A stretch of 64,000 bases of DNA. Source: Microbacterium sp. Root61. Its GTDB lineage: Bacteria; Actinomycetota; Actinomycetes; Actinomycetales; Microbacteriaceae. Below the pieces are notes generated by a model. The model saw nothing but the letters and a program-made list of their open reading frames with translations. It made no database searches and was not told the origin of the DNA. Positions 35,440 through 44,748 of the stretch are shown piece by piece. The stretch's first letter is position 1; every line of letters starts with the position of its first letter. Where the stretch lies: assembly GCF_001427525.1 (NCBI RefSeq), contig NZ_LMGU01000001.1:2539760-2603759 (forward strand), given 5' to 3'. Made by a program: the position numbers and the translations under genes.

Positions 35440-36051
35440 ATGTTCCCCACCCGCACCACCCTCCGCACCGCCGGGGTCGCCCTCCGCGCGATGCTCGCCT
35501 TCACCCTCATCCTCGGCATCGGCTACACCCTCCTGATCACCGGCATCGGCCAGGTCCTGATGCCGTGGCAGGCGAACGGCTCGATCATCACCGATACGGA
35601 GGGGGCCCCGGTCGGCAGCGCGCTGATCGGACAGTCCTTCACCGATGCCGACGGCAACGCCCTGCCCGAGTATTTCCAGTCGCGGCCCTCCGCCGCGGGG
35701 GCGGGGTACGACGGCGGCGCCTCCAGCGGCAGCAACTGGGGGCCGGAGAACGACGACCTCGTCACCGCGATCGAGGACCGCCAGGCCGCGATCGCGGACC
35801 TCGAGGGCGTGGATGTCTCAGCCATCCCGGCGGACGCCGTCACCGCGTCCAGCTCGGGCCTGGACCCGCACATCAGCCCCGCCTACGCGCTGCTGCAGGT
35901 CGACCGCGTCGCAGCGGCCCGGGGCCTGGATGCGACATCCGTCCGCGAGCTCGTGGAGTCGCAGATCCAGGCGCGCGACCTCGGCTACCTCGGCGAGCCG
36001 CGCGTCAACGTCCTCCAGCTCAACCTCGCGCTCGACGCGCTGCAGCGCTGA
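35440..36051 (+). CDS. kdpC: K+-transporting ATPase, subunit C
   Basis: KdpC has one N-terminal membrane segment (about 14-38) and an external domain that assists ATP and K+ coupling in KdpFABC. The 203 residues contain LIGQSFTDADGNALPEYFQS, the SSGSNWGPEN loop, DPHISPAYALLQVDRVAAAR and NVLQLNLALDAL, all conserved. GGAGAG precedes the ATG at 35440. Confidence 0.95.
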   Translation: MFPTRTTLRTAGVALRAMLAFTLILGIGYTLLITGIGQVLMPWQANGSIITDTEGAPVGSALIGQSFTDADGNALPEYFQSRPSAAGAGYDGGASSGSNWGPENDDLVTAIEDRQAAIADLEGVDVSAIPADAVTASSSGLDPHISPAYALLQVDRVAAARGLDATSVRELVESQIQARDLGYLGEPRVNVLQLNLALDALQR

Positions 36052-36071
36052 GCCGGCGACGGGGGAGGTCG

Positions 36072-36077
36072 TAGGGT
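36072..36077 (+). promoter_or_regulatory. -10 box of kdpDE (leaderless)
   Basis: TAGGGT is followed by seven bases and the ATG at 36085, so kdpDE probably has its own promoter in addition to read-through from kdpFABC. Confidence 0.5.
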
Positions 36078-36084
36078 GAAGCGC

Positions 36085-38607
36085 ATGAAGCGCGGACGAC
36101 TGCGGGTGCTGCTCGGCGCCGCCCCCGGCGTCGGCAAGACCTACGAGATGCTCGAGGAGGGGCGGCGGCTCCAGGGCGAAGGCCGGGATGTCGTCATCGC
36201 GGTCGTCGAGACGCACGGCCGTGCCGAGACCCAGGCGCAGATGACCGGCCTCGTCGAGGTTCCGCGCCAGGTCCTGTCCCACCGCGGGGTCGAACTCACC
36301 GAGATGGACGTCGACGCCGTGATCGCCCGCGCACCGCAGATCGCGCTGGTGGACGAGCTCGCCCACACCAACGCGCCCGGCGCGCGCAACGCCAAGCGCT
36401 GGCAGGACGTCGATGATCTGCGGGATGCCGGGATCGACGTCATCACGACCGTCAACGTGCAGCACATCGAGTCGCTCAACGACGTGGTCGAGCAGATCAC
36501 CGGCATCGTGCAGCGCGAGACGGTGCCCGATGCCGTGGTCCGCGGAGCCGACCAGACCGAGGTCGTCGACCTGGCACCGCAGTCGTTGCGGGATCGCTTG
36601 TCAGCTGGACTGATATACCCGGCCGAGCGCATCGATGCCGCATTGTCGAACTACTTCCGGCTCGGCAACCTCACCGCCCTACGCGAACTGGCGCTGCTCT
36701 GGCTGGCCGACGAGGTCGACAGCGCTCTGAAGACGTACCGCACCGAGCACGGCATCCAGGGCACCTGGCATGCGCGCGAGCGGGTCGTGGTGACTCTCAC
36801 CGGCGGCGCCGAGGGCGACACCCTCATCCGCCGCGGAGCCCGCATCGCGGCCCGCTCCGCCGGTGGTGAGCTGCTCGCCGTGCACGTGTCCAGCCAGGAC
36901 GGACTGCGCAGCGAGGCTCCCGGGGCTCTCACCGCCCAGCGCGCGCTGGTGGAGTCGCTCGGCGGCTCGTACCACCAGGTCGTCGGCGACGACGTGCCGC
37001 ACGCCCTCGTCGACTTCGCCCGCAGCGTCAACGCCACTCAGCTCGTCATCGGCGTGAGCCGCCGCGGCCGTCTCGCGACGGCGTTCACCGGCCCCGGCAT
37101 CGGCGCCACCGTCGTGCGCGAATCCGGCGACATCGACGTGCACATCGTCACGCACGCCGCCGCCGGCGGGCGGCTCCACCTGCCGCGCGTGACCGGCGGG
37201 GCGCTGAGCCTGAAGCGCCGCCTCATGGGTTTCGCCCTCGCGCTCATCGGTGGTCCGCTGCTGTCCTGGATGCTGTTCACCTTCAGCAGCGACGCCTCCA
37301 TCACCTCCGATGTGCTGGCCTATCAGCTGCTCGTGGTCGTGGTGGCCCTCGTCGGCGGCATCTGGCCCGCCCTGTTCGCCGCCATCCTGTCGGGCCTGAC
37401 TCTCGACTACCTCTTCGTCGAGCCGCTGTTCACGGTCACCATCGCCGACCCGCTGCACGCCCTCGCCCTCATCCTGTACGTCGTGATCGCCATCCTCGTC
37501 AGCTGGATCGTCGACCAGGCCGCCCGCCGCACCCGCGCGGCCCGTCGCTCCGCCGCCGAATCCGAACTGCTGGCGACGGTAGCCGGCAGCGTCCTGCGCG
37601 GACAGAGCGCCGTCCCGGCCCTCGTCAGCCGCACCCGCGAAGCGTTCGGGATGACAGGCGTCCGCCTCATCGGCAGCGACGGCGCCGTGCTCGCCACCGA
37701 CGGCGAGCCCGTCCCGGACGGCCGCGTCATCCGTCTCCCCGTCGGCGACAGCGCGTCGCCCCGGGCCACGCTCGAACTGCACGGCGGCGACCTGGATGCC
37801 TCGGAGCGACGTCTGCTCGACGTGATCGTCGCCCAGCTCGCGGCAGCGCTGGAACACACCGACCTGACCGAGACGGCCCGCGAGGCCGGCGTTCTCGCCG
37901 AGACCGACCAGGTGCGCAGCGCGCTGCTCTCGGCCGTCAGCCACGACCTGCGCCGCCCGCTCGCCGCCGCCGTCGCCGCGGTCGGCGGCCTCCGCGCGGC
38001 GGGTTCCGCCCTGTCCGCCGACGACAAGCGCGAGCTGCTCGAGACGGCCGATGAGAGCCTGGCCACGCTGTCGACCCTGGTCACCGATCTGCTGGACGTC
38101 AGCCGGGTCGAAGCCGGCGTCCTGGCCGTCTCGCTCTCCCCCGTCGACGCGGCCGAAGCCGTGCTCGCCGCGGTCGACGAGCTGGGACTCGGTCCCGTCG
38201 AGGTGGAGCTCGCGCTCGACCCCGAGCTGCCCCCGCTGCGCGCCGACCCCGTGCTGCTGCAGCGCGTGCTGGTCAACGTGCTCGCCAACGCGCACCGCCA
38301 CAGCCCCGACGGACGGCGCACGCGCGTGGCCACCAGCCGCCTCGGTGGCGTGGCGGAGATCCGCATCGTGGATCATGGACCGGGCGTGCCGATCGAGCGC
38401 CGCGACGACATCTTCGCGCCGTTCCAGCGCCTCGGCGACACCGACAACACGGCGGGTCTCGGACTGGGGCTCGCCCTCTCGAAGGGATTCACCGAAGGCA
38501 TGGGCGGCACTCTGACTCCCGAAGACACCCCCGGCGGCGGATTGACCATGGTCGTCGCGCTGCCAGTGGTGCAGGCATCCGCCCCCATCGAAGGAGCCGC
38601 CTCGTGA
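36085..38607 (+). CDS. kdpD: Potassium sensor histidine kinase
   Basis: KdpD senses low potassium and phosphorylates KdpE. The 840 residues show, in order, the N-terminal KdpD domain with a Walker-like loop (LLGAAPGVGKTYEMLEEGRR) and DELAHTNAPG, a USP domain (about 235-360), four membrane segments (about 385-485), a GAF-like region, HisKA with the phosphorylated His in SAVSHDLRRPLAA (about H619), and an ATP-binding domain (NVLANAHRHSPDG; DHGPGVP). I prefer the ATG at 36085 to the GTG at 36076, because the latter would overlap the -10 box. It overlaps kdpE by four bases. Confidence 0.95.
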   Translation: MKRGRLRVLLGAAPGVGKTYEMLEEGRRLQGEGRDVVIAVVETHGRAETQAQMTGLVEVPRQVLSHRGVELTEMDVDAVIARAPQIALVDELAHTNAPGARNAKRWQDVDDLRDAGIDVITTVNVQHIESLNDVVEQITGIVQRETVPDAVVRGADQTEVVDLAPQSLRDRLSAGLIYPAERIDAALSNYFRLGNLTALRELALLWLADEVDSALKTYRTEHGIQGTWHARERVVVTLTGGAEGDTLIRRGARIAARSAGGELLAVHVSSQDGLRSEAPGALTAQRALVESLGGSYHQVVGDDVPHALVDFARSVNATQLVIGVSRRGRLATAFTGPGIGATVVRESGDIDVHIVTHAAAGGRLHLPRVTGGALSLKRRLMGFALALIGGPLLSWMLFTFSSDASITSDVLAYQLLVVVVALVGGIWPALFAAILSGLTLDYLFVEPLFTVTIADPLHALALILYVVIAILVSWIVDQAARRTRAARRSAAESELLATVAGSVLRGQSAVPALVSRTREAFGMTGVRLIGSDGAVLATDGEPVPDGRVIRLPVGDSASPRATLELHGGDLDASERRLLDVIVAQLAAALEHTDLTETAREAGVLAETDQVRSALLSAVSHDLRRPLAAAVAAVGGLRAAGSALSADDKRELLETADESLATLSTLVTDLLDVSRVEAGVLAVSLSPVDAAEAVLAAVDELGLGPVEVELALDPELPPLRADPVLLQRVLVNVLANAHRHSPDGRRTRVATSRLGGVAEIRIVDHGPGVPIERRDDIFAPFQRLGDTDNTAGLGLGLALSKGFTEGMGGTLTPEDTPGGGLTMVVALPVVQASAPIEGAAS

Positions 38608-39278
38608 AGGTGCTCATCGCCGACGACGATCCGCAGCTCGTCCGTGCGCTGCGGATCACGCTGGCCGCGCACGGCTACGAGGTCGTCGCGGCACCCGACG
38701 GGGCGGCGGCCATCGCGCTGGCCGCGCAGGCGCATCCCGACATCGTGCTGCTGGACCTCGGGATGCCGCGGCTCGGCGGCGTCGAGGTCATCGAGGCGCT
38801 GCGGGGCTGGACGAAGGCACCGATCATCGTCGTGTCGGGCCGCACGGGTTCGGCCGACAAGGTGGAGGCCCTGGACGCCGGCGCCGACGACTACGTCACC
38901 AAGCCGTTCCAGATCGACGAGCTGCTGGCCCGGCTGCGAGCGCTGGGCCGGCGCACGGCGACCTCGACCGCCGATCCCGTCGTGCGGTTCGGTGACATCG
39001 TGATCGACCTGGCCGCCCACGACGTGACCCGTGCGGGCGCGCGGGTGCATCTGACCCCGACCGAGTGGCGGATGCTGGAGTTCCTCGCCCGCAACCCGGG
39101 CGCCCTCGTCACCCGCCAGACCCTGCTCAAGGAGATCTGGGCGAGCGAGCACGTCAGCGACTCCGGCTACCTGCGGCTGTACATGTCGCAGCTGCGCAAG
39201 AAGCTCGAGCCCGACCCCGCGCATCCGGTGCACCTGCTCACCGAATCCGGCATGGGCTACCGGCTCGCGCTCGACTGA
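38604..39278 (+). CDS. kdpE: Potassium response regulator
   Basis: KdpE is the OmpR-family regulator that activates kdp. The 224 residues comprise a receiver domain with the phosphorylated Asp at D51 (PDIVLLDLGMPRLGG) and KPF switch (DDYVTKPFQIDELLARL), and a C-terminal winged-helix domain (HLTPTEWRMLEFLARNPGAL; SDSGYLRLYMSQLRKKLEPD). The start overlaps kdpD. The direct repeats at 28197-28214 and 31231-31269 are its likely targets. The convergent terC gene ends three bases downstream. Confidence 0.96.
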   Translation: MKVLIADDDPQLVRALRITLAAHGYEVVAAPDGAAAIALAAQAHPDIVLLDLGMPRLGGVEVIEALRGWTKAPIIVVSGRTGSADKVEALDAGADDYVTKPFQIDELLARLRALGRRTATSTADPVVRFGDIVIDLAAHDVTRAGARVHLTPTEWRMLEFLARNPGALVTRQTLLKEIWASEHVSDSGYLRLYMSQLRKKLEPDPAHPVHLLTESGMGYRLALD

Positions 39279-39281
39279 GGC

Positions 39282-40181
39282 TCAGCCCAGGCCCGCGCGC
39301 GTTTCGTCGTCGAGGTCGGTGACACCCGCCACGGGCTTGGTCGAAAGCCCGACCGACCCAGCATCCGGATTCTTCGAAAGCGCGGCGCCGACGGCGACGG
39401 ACTCATCGACATCGGGATACGTCGGACGCAGCTGCACGGCCTGGCGGCGTACCTGCGCGCGCTTGGCCTTGCGCGCGGCGGCCCAGAGGTTCAACGCCTC
39501 GACCAGGATCGCGAACGCCATGGGCATATAGATGAGGGCCTTGTCGATGTGCGCGCCGAACCCCTCCGCGATGAGGAAGACACCGATCAGCAGGAGGAAC
39601 GACAGCGCCAGCATCTTCACGGTCGGGTGGGTGTTGACGAACGTGAAGATCCAGCGCGACGCGAACAGCATGATGCCGAACGACAGCACTACGACGGTGA
39701 TGATGACGATCATGTTCTCGGTCATGCCCACCGCGGTGATGACCGAGTCCAGCGAGAAGACGATGTCGAGCAGCAGAATCTGGGCGATCACCGAGCCGAA
39801 GGTGATCTGCGCCACCTTCTTGCCGGGATGCTCCTCTTCGGCGCCTTCGAGCTTGTGGTGGATCTCGGTGACGGCCTTGTAGACCAAGAACAATCCACCC
39901 GCGATGAGGATGAAGTCCTTCCACGAGAATCCGATGCCGAACCAGACCACGACGTCTTCCTTCAACGTGATGATCCACCCCGCGAAGAAGACCAGGAGCA
40001 CGCGAATCAGCATGGCGAGCGTCAACCCCAGATTGCGCGCCTTGGCCTGCTGCTCGACGGGGAGCTTGGAAGCGAGGATCGAGATGAAGATGACGTTGTC
40101 GACACCGAGCACGATCTCCAAGACGAACAGCGTCAGGAAGACAGCGATCAGGTCAGGAGTGAAGGCAAGGGTGAATTCCAC
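39282..40181 (-). CDS. TerC/YkoY-family membrane protein
   Basis: This 299-residue integral membrane protein has about seven segments and the TerC signature LEIVLGVDNVIFISILASKL with acidic residues inside the membrane, plus DIVFSLDSVITAVGMTENM. Members take part in manganese export or metal loading of secreted proteins. The older link to tellurium resistance is weak for single genes like this. The C-terminal 60 residues are cytosolic and unconserved. The GTG at 40181 has a TACGAT -10 six bases upstream. Confidence 0.88.
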   Translation of the reverse strand: MEFTLAFTPDLIAVFLTLFVLEIVLGVDNVIFISILASKLPVEQQAKARNLGLTLAMLIRVLLVFFAGWIITLKEDVVVWFGIGFSWKDFILIAGGLFLVYKAVTEIHHKLEGAEEEHPGKKVAQITFGSVIAQILLLDIVFSLDSVITAVGMTENMIVIITVVVLSFGIMLFASRWIFTFVNTHPTVKMLALSFLLLIGVFLIAEGFGAHIDKALIYMPMAFAILVEALNLWAAARKAKRAQVRRQAVQLRPTYPDVDESVAVGAALSKNPDAGSVGLSTKPVAGVTDLDDETRAGLG

Positions 40182-40187
40182 GTGCCC

Positions 40188-40193
40188 ATCGTA
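40188..40193 (-). promoter_or_regulatory. -10 box of terC-like gene (leaderless)
   Basis: On the minus strand TACGAT is followed by six bases and the GTG at 40181. Confidence 0.5.
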
Positions 40194-40221
40194 GGGGCCG
40201 CCCCGGTGGCGCCCCGCCCCG

Positions 40222-40288
40222 CGAGACTGCAACGGGAGGTCGAGACTGTGGCTGAAGCCCGCTGTCTCGACGCTCGGTTGCAGTCTCG
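40222..40288. repeat. 67-bp palindromic intergenic element, family B copy 3
   Basis: It begins CGAGACTGCA and ends TGCAGTCTCG. A nested hairpin, CGAGAC with GTCTCG and GGC-TGAA-GCC inside, occupies the centre. It lies between the terC-like gene and the acyl-CoA dehydrogenase gene, both on the minus strand. Confidence 0.9.
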
Positions 40289-40302
40289 CGACAGGACTCG
40301 GG

Positions 40303-42030
40303 TCAGACGACCTCGCCGCCGGCCACGGTCTCGGCGAGCGCGTGCACGCGCGGCAGGTGGTGGCTGCCGTAGAAGTCCGCAGAGGTGAGGCGTGCGGCAT
40401 CCGTCGCCGAAGGAGTCTCATGGGCGAGCACCGCGCACACGGCCTGCGCGTGCATCCATCCGCCGGCAAGGGTGCCCAGCAGCATCAGGTACGGCACGCT
40501 GACGGCGTACAGGTCGCGCGGCGAGCCCGCCTGCGCCAGCAGGTCCGCCGTCGCGCGACGGGCCGCGGCGACGGCCCGCTCGATCCGGTCGGCGGTGCGG
40601 ACGGCCATCGGGTGGTCGAAGCCACGCAGCTGCGCGACCGTCGCATCGATGCGCGCGAGCAGCTCCTCGGCGACGGCGCCGCCGTCGCGGACGACCTTGC
40701 GCCCGACGAGGTCGTTGGACTGGATGGCCGTGGTGCCCTCATAGATCGTGGTGATGCGGACGTCCCGGTAGTGCTGGGCCGCACCGGTCTCCTCGATAAA
40801 CCCCATGCCGCCGTAGACCTGGATGGCCTCGCTGGTCACCTGGACCGCATCCTCCGTCGCCCATCCCTTGAGGATCGGCACGAAGAACTCCGCGAGCCCG
40901 GCCTCCGCGCCATCGGTGTCGGCGCGGTCGAGCAGGTCGGCGGCGTAGACGCCGAGGGCCCGCATGGCGAAGATCTTGCTCGACATCGACAGGAGGAGCC
41001 GGCGCACGTCGGGGTGCTCGGCGATGGGCGCACCGGCGGGGCGATCGAGCACCCGGCCCTGCAGGCGCTGCGCGGCGTACGCCGCGGCCTGCTGGTACGC
41101 GCGGTCCGCGATGCCGGTCGCCTGGAACCCCATGCCGGCGCGAGCCGCGTTCATCATGATGAACATCCCCGCCAGACCGCCGCCGACCTCGCCGACGAGG
41201 TAGCCGGTCGCGTCCTCGTAGGCGAGCACGCAGGTGGGGCTGCCGTGGATGCCCAGCTTGTGCTCGATCGCGACCGTGGTGACGGCGTTGCGCTCACCGA
41301 GGCTGCCGTCCTCGTTCACAAGGAACTTGGGCGCCACGAACAGCGACAGCCCCTTCGCGCCCTCGGGTGCACCGGGGGTGCGCGCGAGCACGAGGTGCAC
41401 GATGTTCTCCGCGATGTCGTGGTCGCCCCACGTGATGAAGATCTTCTGCCCGCGGATCGCCCAGCTGCCGTCGTCGCGCGGGGTGGCGATCGTGCGGATC
41501 GCGCCCAGGTCGGTGCCGGCCTCGGGCTCGGTGAGGTTCATCGTCCCGGTCCACTCGCCGGAGACGAGCTTGGTCAGGTACGTCTCGCGCAGCTCATCGG
41601 ATGCCGCGGCGTTGAGGGCGTGGATCTGCCCCGCCGTGAGCAGCCAGCACAGGGCGAACGCCGCGTTGGACGCGTTCCACATCTCGCCCAGCCCGGCGCG
41701 CACCGCGCCGGGCAGCCCGTCGCCGCCGGCGGAGACCGGCGCCTCGGCGGTGATCCACCCGGCGTCCACGAACGCGCGATAGGCCTCGGCGAACCCGGCG
41801 GGCAGATGCACCTGGCCGTCTTCCAGGCGCGCGCCGACGCTGTCGCCCAGGGCCTCAAGGGGCGCGATCACGGATGCTGCGAACTCACCCGCGGCGGCGA
41901 GGATCTCCTCCGCGTCCTCGGCGGTGAGCTCACCGCCCGTGGCGCGCTCGACCAGATCGAGTCCGAATGCCTCGCTGAGCAGGAACGCATAGTCATCGAC
42001 CGGCGGGATGTAAGGGGACGACTCTGCCAT
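40303..42030 (-). CDS. Acyl-CoA dehydrogenase (long, DmdC-like form)
   Basis: This 575-residue FAD enzyme oxidises an acyl-CoA to the 2-enoyl-CoA. It has an N-terminal helical domain, the FAD-contact strand TMNLTEPEAGTDLGAIRT, FITWGDHDIAENIVHLVLAR, and the C-terminal helices with the catalytic Glu in ITTIYEGTTAIQSNDLVGRK. The C-terminal extension of about 120 residues is seen in the long family that includes DmdC. The ATG at 42030 has AAGGAG seven bases upstream. The same frame stays open for another 4 kb upstream, but only as a shadow of purL and its neighbours. An inverted repeat over its promoter suggests control by a TetR-type regulator. Confidence 0.92.
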   Translation of the reverse strand: MAESSPYIPPVDDYAFLLSEAFGLDLVERATGGELTAEDAEEILAAAGEFAASVIAPLEALGDSVGARLEDGQVHLPAGFAEAYRAFVDAGWITAEAPVSAGGDGLPGAVRAGLGEMWNASNAAFALCWLLTAGQIHALNAAASDELRETYLTKLVSGEWTGTMNLTEPEAGTDLGAIRTIATPRDDGSWAIRGQKIFITWGDHDIAENIVHLVLARTPGAPEGAKGLSLFVAPKFLVNEDGSLGERNAVTTVAIEHKLGIHGSPTCVLAYEDATGYLVGEVGGGLAGMFIMMNAARAGMGFQATGIADRAYQQAAAYAAQRLQGRVLDRPAGAPIAEHPDVRRLLLSMSSKIFAMRALGVYAADLLDRADTDGAEAGLAEFFVPILKGWATEDAVQVTSEAIQVYGGMGFIEETGAAQHYRDVRITTIYEGTTAIQSNDLVGRKVVRDGGAVAEELLARIDATVAQLRGFDHPMAVRTADRIERAVAAARRATADLLAQAGSPRDLYAVSVPYLMLLGTLAGGWMHAQAVCAVLAHETPSATDAARLTSADFYGSHHLPRVHALAETVAGGEVV

Positions 42031-42057
42031 GACCTGCTCCTTGGATTTCATCGAGGA

Positions 42058-42094
42058 TGACACTGAGAACCAGTATACGTGCGACCCAGTGTCA
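42058..42094 (-). promoter_or_regulatory. Acyl-CoA dehydrogenase promoter flanked by inverted repeat
   Basis: TGACACTG (42058-42065) and CAGTGTCA (42087-42094) are perfect inverse copies 21 bp apart. Between them, on the minus strand, is TATACT (42077-42072), a good -10. The layout would suit a TetR/FadR-type repressor. No regulator gene is adjacent, and the operator could equally influence divergent purL. Confidence 0.5.
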
Positions 42095-42131
42095 CCACCT
42101 GGGAGCGTGCCGGGTTCGCCCGCCCCCCACG

Positions 42132-42137
42132 TAGACT
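42132..42137 (+). promoter_or_regulatory. -10 box of purL
   Basis: TAGACT is the best -10 upstream of purL. It leaves a leader of about 35 bases ending in GGAG before the GTG at 42181. Confidence 0.45.
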
Positions 42138-42180
42138 TGATCCGTCCGGCATCCCCCGATTTTTCCTGGAGTTGAGCCGC

Positions 42181-44523
42181 GTGACCACCCCCGCAGAAAC
42201 CACCCAGGCAACGGCATCCATCGATACCGTGGCCAACGCCGCCGCCACCCCGGAACGCGAGCAGCCGTACGGCGCCCTCGGGCTCAAGGCGGACGAGTAC
42301 GCGCAGATCCGCGAGATCCTGGGCCGCCGCCCCACCAGCGGCGAGCTGGCGATGTACTCCGTCATGTGGTCGGAGCACTGCTCGTACAAGTCGAGCAAGA
42401 TCTACCTCCGCCAGTTCGGGCAGAAGGTCACCGACAAGATGCGCGAGCGCCTCATGGTCGGCATGGGCCAGAACGCGGGCGTCGTGGACGTCGGCGAGGG
42501 CTGGGCGGTCACCTTCAAGGTGGAGTCGCACAACCACCCCAGCTACATCGAGCCGTTCCAGGGCGCCGCGACCGGCGTCGGCGGCATCGTCCGCGACATC
42601 ATCTCGATGGGCGCGCGCCCGGTCGCGATCATGGACCAGCTGCGCTTCGGCGACATCGACCACCCCGACACGGCCCGCGTCGTGCACGGCGTGACCAGCG
42701 GCATCTCGTTCTACGGCAACTGCCTCGGCCTGCCGAACATCGGTGGCGAGACCGTGTTCGACGCGGTCTACCAGGGCAACCCCCTCGTCAACGCCCTCGC
42801 GGTCGGCGTCATGCGCCACGAGGACATCAAGCTCGCGAACGCCACCGGCGCCGGCAACAAGGTCGTGCTCTTCGGGGCCCGCACCGGCGGCGACGGCATC
42901 GGCGGGGCATCCATCCTCGCCTCCGACACGTTCTCGGCCGGCGGCCCCACGAAGCGCCCCGCCGTACAGGTCGGCGACCCGTTCGCCGAGAAGGTGCTCA
43001 TCGAGTGCTGCCTCGAGCTGTACCGCGACGATCTCGTCGAGGCCATCCAGGACCTCGGCGCCGCCGGCATCTCCTGTGCCACGAGCGAGCTCGCCGCCAA
43101 CGGAAACAGCGGCATGAAGGTCTCGCTCGACAACGTCCTGCTGCGCGACCCCTCGCTGACCGCCGAAGAGATCCTCATGTCGGAGTCGCAGGAGCGCATG
43201 ATGGCGATCGTCGCGCCCGAGAAGCTCGACGCGTTCCTCGCGGTCGTCGGCAAGTGGGACGTCGAGACCAGCGTCCTGGGCGAGGTCACCGGCGACGGAC
43301 GCCTCGTCATCGACTGGCACGGTCAGGAGATCGTGAACGTCGACCCGTCCACGGTCGCCGTCGACGGTCCGGTCTACGAGCGCCCCGTCGCCTACCCCAC
43401 CTGGATCGACGCGCTCCGCGACGACTCTGCCAGCGCCCTGCCCCGCGCCCTCGACCCCGAGACGCTGCGCAGCCAGTTCACGCAGCTGGTGGCCAGCCCC
43501 AACCTCGCCGACACGGCGTGGGTCACGAACCAGTACGACTACTACGTGATGGGCAACACGGCCCTGTCGTTCCCCGATGACGCCGGCATGGTCCGCGTCG
43601 ACGAGGAGTCCGGCCTCGGCTTCGCGATCTCCACCGACTGCAACAGCCGGTTCTGCCAGCTCGACCCGTACGAGGGCGCGAAGCTGGCCCTCGCCGAGGC
43701 CTACCGCAACGTCGCCGTGACCGGCGCCGTGCCCACCGCGGTGACCGACTGCCTCAACTTCGGCAGCCCGGAGAACCCCGAGGTCATGTGGCAGTTCTCG
43801 CAGGCCGTCGAAGGCCTGTCGGACGGATGCCTCGAACTCGGCGTCCCCGTCACCGGTGGCAACGTCTCGTTCTACAACCAGACCGGCTCGACGCCGATCT
43901 TCCCGACCCCCGTCGTCGGCGTGCTCGGCATCATCGATGACGTCGCCCGCCGCATCCCGAGCGGCTGGCAGGACCCGGGCGAGAACATCTACCTCCTCGG
44001 CGTCACCGCCACCGAGCTCAGCGGCTCGGCGTGGGCGGGCACCATCCACAACCACCTCGGCGGTCGCCCGCCGGCCGTGGACCTCGGCCAGGAGAAGAGG
44101 CTCGCCGAGCTGCTGCACGCGGCATCCCAGCAGTCCCTCCTCTCCAGCGCACACGACCTCTCCTCCGGCGGACTCGCTCAAGCATTGGCCGAGGGCGTCA
44201 TGCGCTTCGGCGTCGGGGCCCGCGTGTGGCTGCGCGAGCTGATGGAGCGCGACGGCGTGGATGCCTCGGCAGCACTGTTCGCCGAGTCCACCGGTCGCGT
44301 CATCGTCACGGTGCCGCGCGAGGACGACGTGAAGTTCCGCGGGCTGTGCGACGGCCGCGGCTACCCCGTGCTGCGCATCGGTGTCACGGATGCTGCGGCG
44401 GGCGCCGAGTCGGTGCTCGAAGTGCAGGACGTCTTCACGGTGTCCGCCGGCGAGCTGCGCGACCTGTCGACCGCGACGCTCCCGGCAGCATTCGGTGCCA
44501 CAGTGTCCGAGCCCTCCCTCTAG
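42181..44523 (+). CDS. purL: FGAM synthase, large subunit (small-form PurL)
   Basis: PurL carries out the ATP-dependent amination of FGAR to FGAM with ammonia from PurQ and the help of PurS. The 780 residues fit the small form. [20 protein letters not shown] with the catalytic His, [20 protein letters not shown], the central [18 protein letters not shown] and the second half repeat ([16 protein letters not shown]) are visible. The first 30 residues are variable. The GTG at 42181 has TGGAGTTGAG upstream; the frame above it crosses the promoter. The TAG stop is also the start of the next gene's -10. Confidence 0.97.
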   Translation: MTTPAETTQATASIDTVANAAATPEREQPYGALGLKADEYAQIREILGRRPTSGELAMYSVMWSEHCSYKSSKIYLRQFGQKVTDKMRERLMVGMGQNAGVVDVGEGWAVTFKVESHNHPSYIEPFQGAATGVGGIVRDIISMGARPVAIMDQLRFGDIDHPDTARVVHGVTSGISFYGNCLGLPNIGGETVFDAVYQGNPLVNALAVGVMRHEDIKLANATGAGNKVVLFGARTGGDGIGGASILASDTFSAGGPTKRPAVQVGDPFAEKVLIECCLELYRDDLVEAIQDLGAAGISCATSELAANGNSGMKVSLDNVLLRDPSLTAEEILMSESQERMMAIVAPEKLDAFLAVVGKWDVETSVLGEVTGDGRLVIDWHGQEIVNVDPSTVAVDGPVYERPVAYPTWIDALRDDSASALPRALDPETLRSQFTQLVASPNLADTAWVTNQYDYYVMGNTALSFPDDAGMVRVDEESGLGFAISTDCNSRFCQLDPYEGAKLALAEAYRNVAVTGAVPTAVTDCLNFGSPENPEVMWQFSQAVEGLSDGCLELGVPVTGGNVSFYNQTGSTPIFPTPVVGVLGIIDDVARRIPSGWQDPGENIYLLGVTATELSGSAWAGTIHNHLGGRPPAVDLGQEKRLAELLHAASQQSLLSSAHDLSSGGLAQALAEGVMRFGVGARVWLRELMERDGVDASAALFAESTGRVIVTVPREDDVKFRGLCDGRGYPVLRIGVTDAAAGAESVLEVQDVFTVSAGELRDLSTATLPAAFGATVSEPSL

Positions 44524-44526
44524 ACT
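44521..44526 (+). promoter_or_regulatory. -10 box of small membrane protein gene, sharing purL stop codon
   Basis: TAGACT starts with the purL TAG stop and is followed by six bases and the ATG at 44533. Confidence 0.55.
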
Positions 44527-44532
44527 GAGCAC

Positions 44533-44667
44533 ATGGCCGACGAGGACGAGTACAGCGTCTACACAGAGACCCGTCAGAAGCGCATCAAGGTGATTGCGTG
44601 GGTGGTGATCGTCGCGCTCATTCTCGTGGGCGGTGGCGCCACTGTGCTGGCGCTTCTGTTCGGCTGA
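44533..44667 (+). CDS. 44-residue single-span membrane protein
   Basis: The frame encodes an acidic N-terminus MADEDEYSVYTETRQKRIK followed by one membrane segment (VIAWVVIVALILVGGGATVL) and ends LALLFG. The basic RQKRIK before the segment predicts a cytosolic N-terminus. Its own -10 overlaps the purL stop codon. I do not recognise a family. The clear charge pattern, start and promoter support a real gene despite the size. Confidence 0.65.
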   Translation: MADEDEYSVYTETRQKRIKVIAWVVIVALILVGGGATVLALLFG

Positions 44668-44736
44668 TCCGACGCGCTGCGCCGGATGCGCCGATACCGG
44701 GATCTGATTCCCAGGCGGCATGCCACCGTGCGCGGA

Positions 44737-44742
44737 TAGCAT
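44737..44742 (+). promoter_or_regulatory. -10 box of first paralog (leaderless)
   Basis: TAGCAT is followed by six bases and the GTG at 44749. Confidence 0.5.
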
Positions 44743-44748
44743 GAACAC

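Noticed and set aside
33198..35519. A 773-codon minus-strand frame opposite kdpB
   Set aside because: It mirrors the codon pattern of kdpB, is very rich in Arg, Asp and His, and has no recognisable domain.
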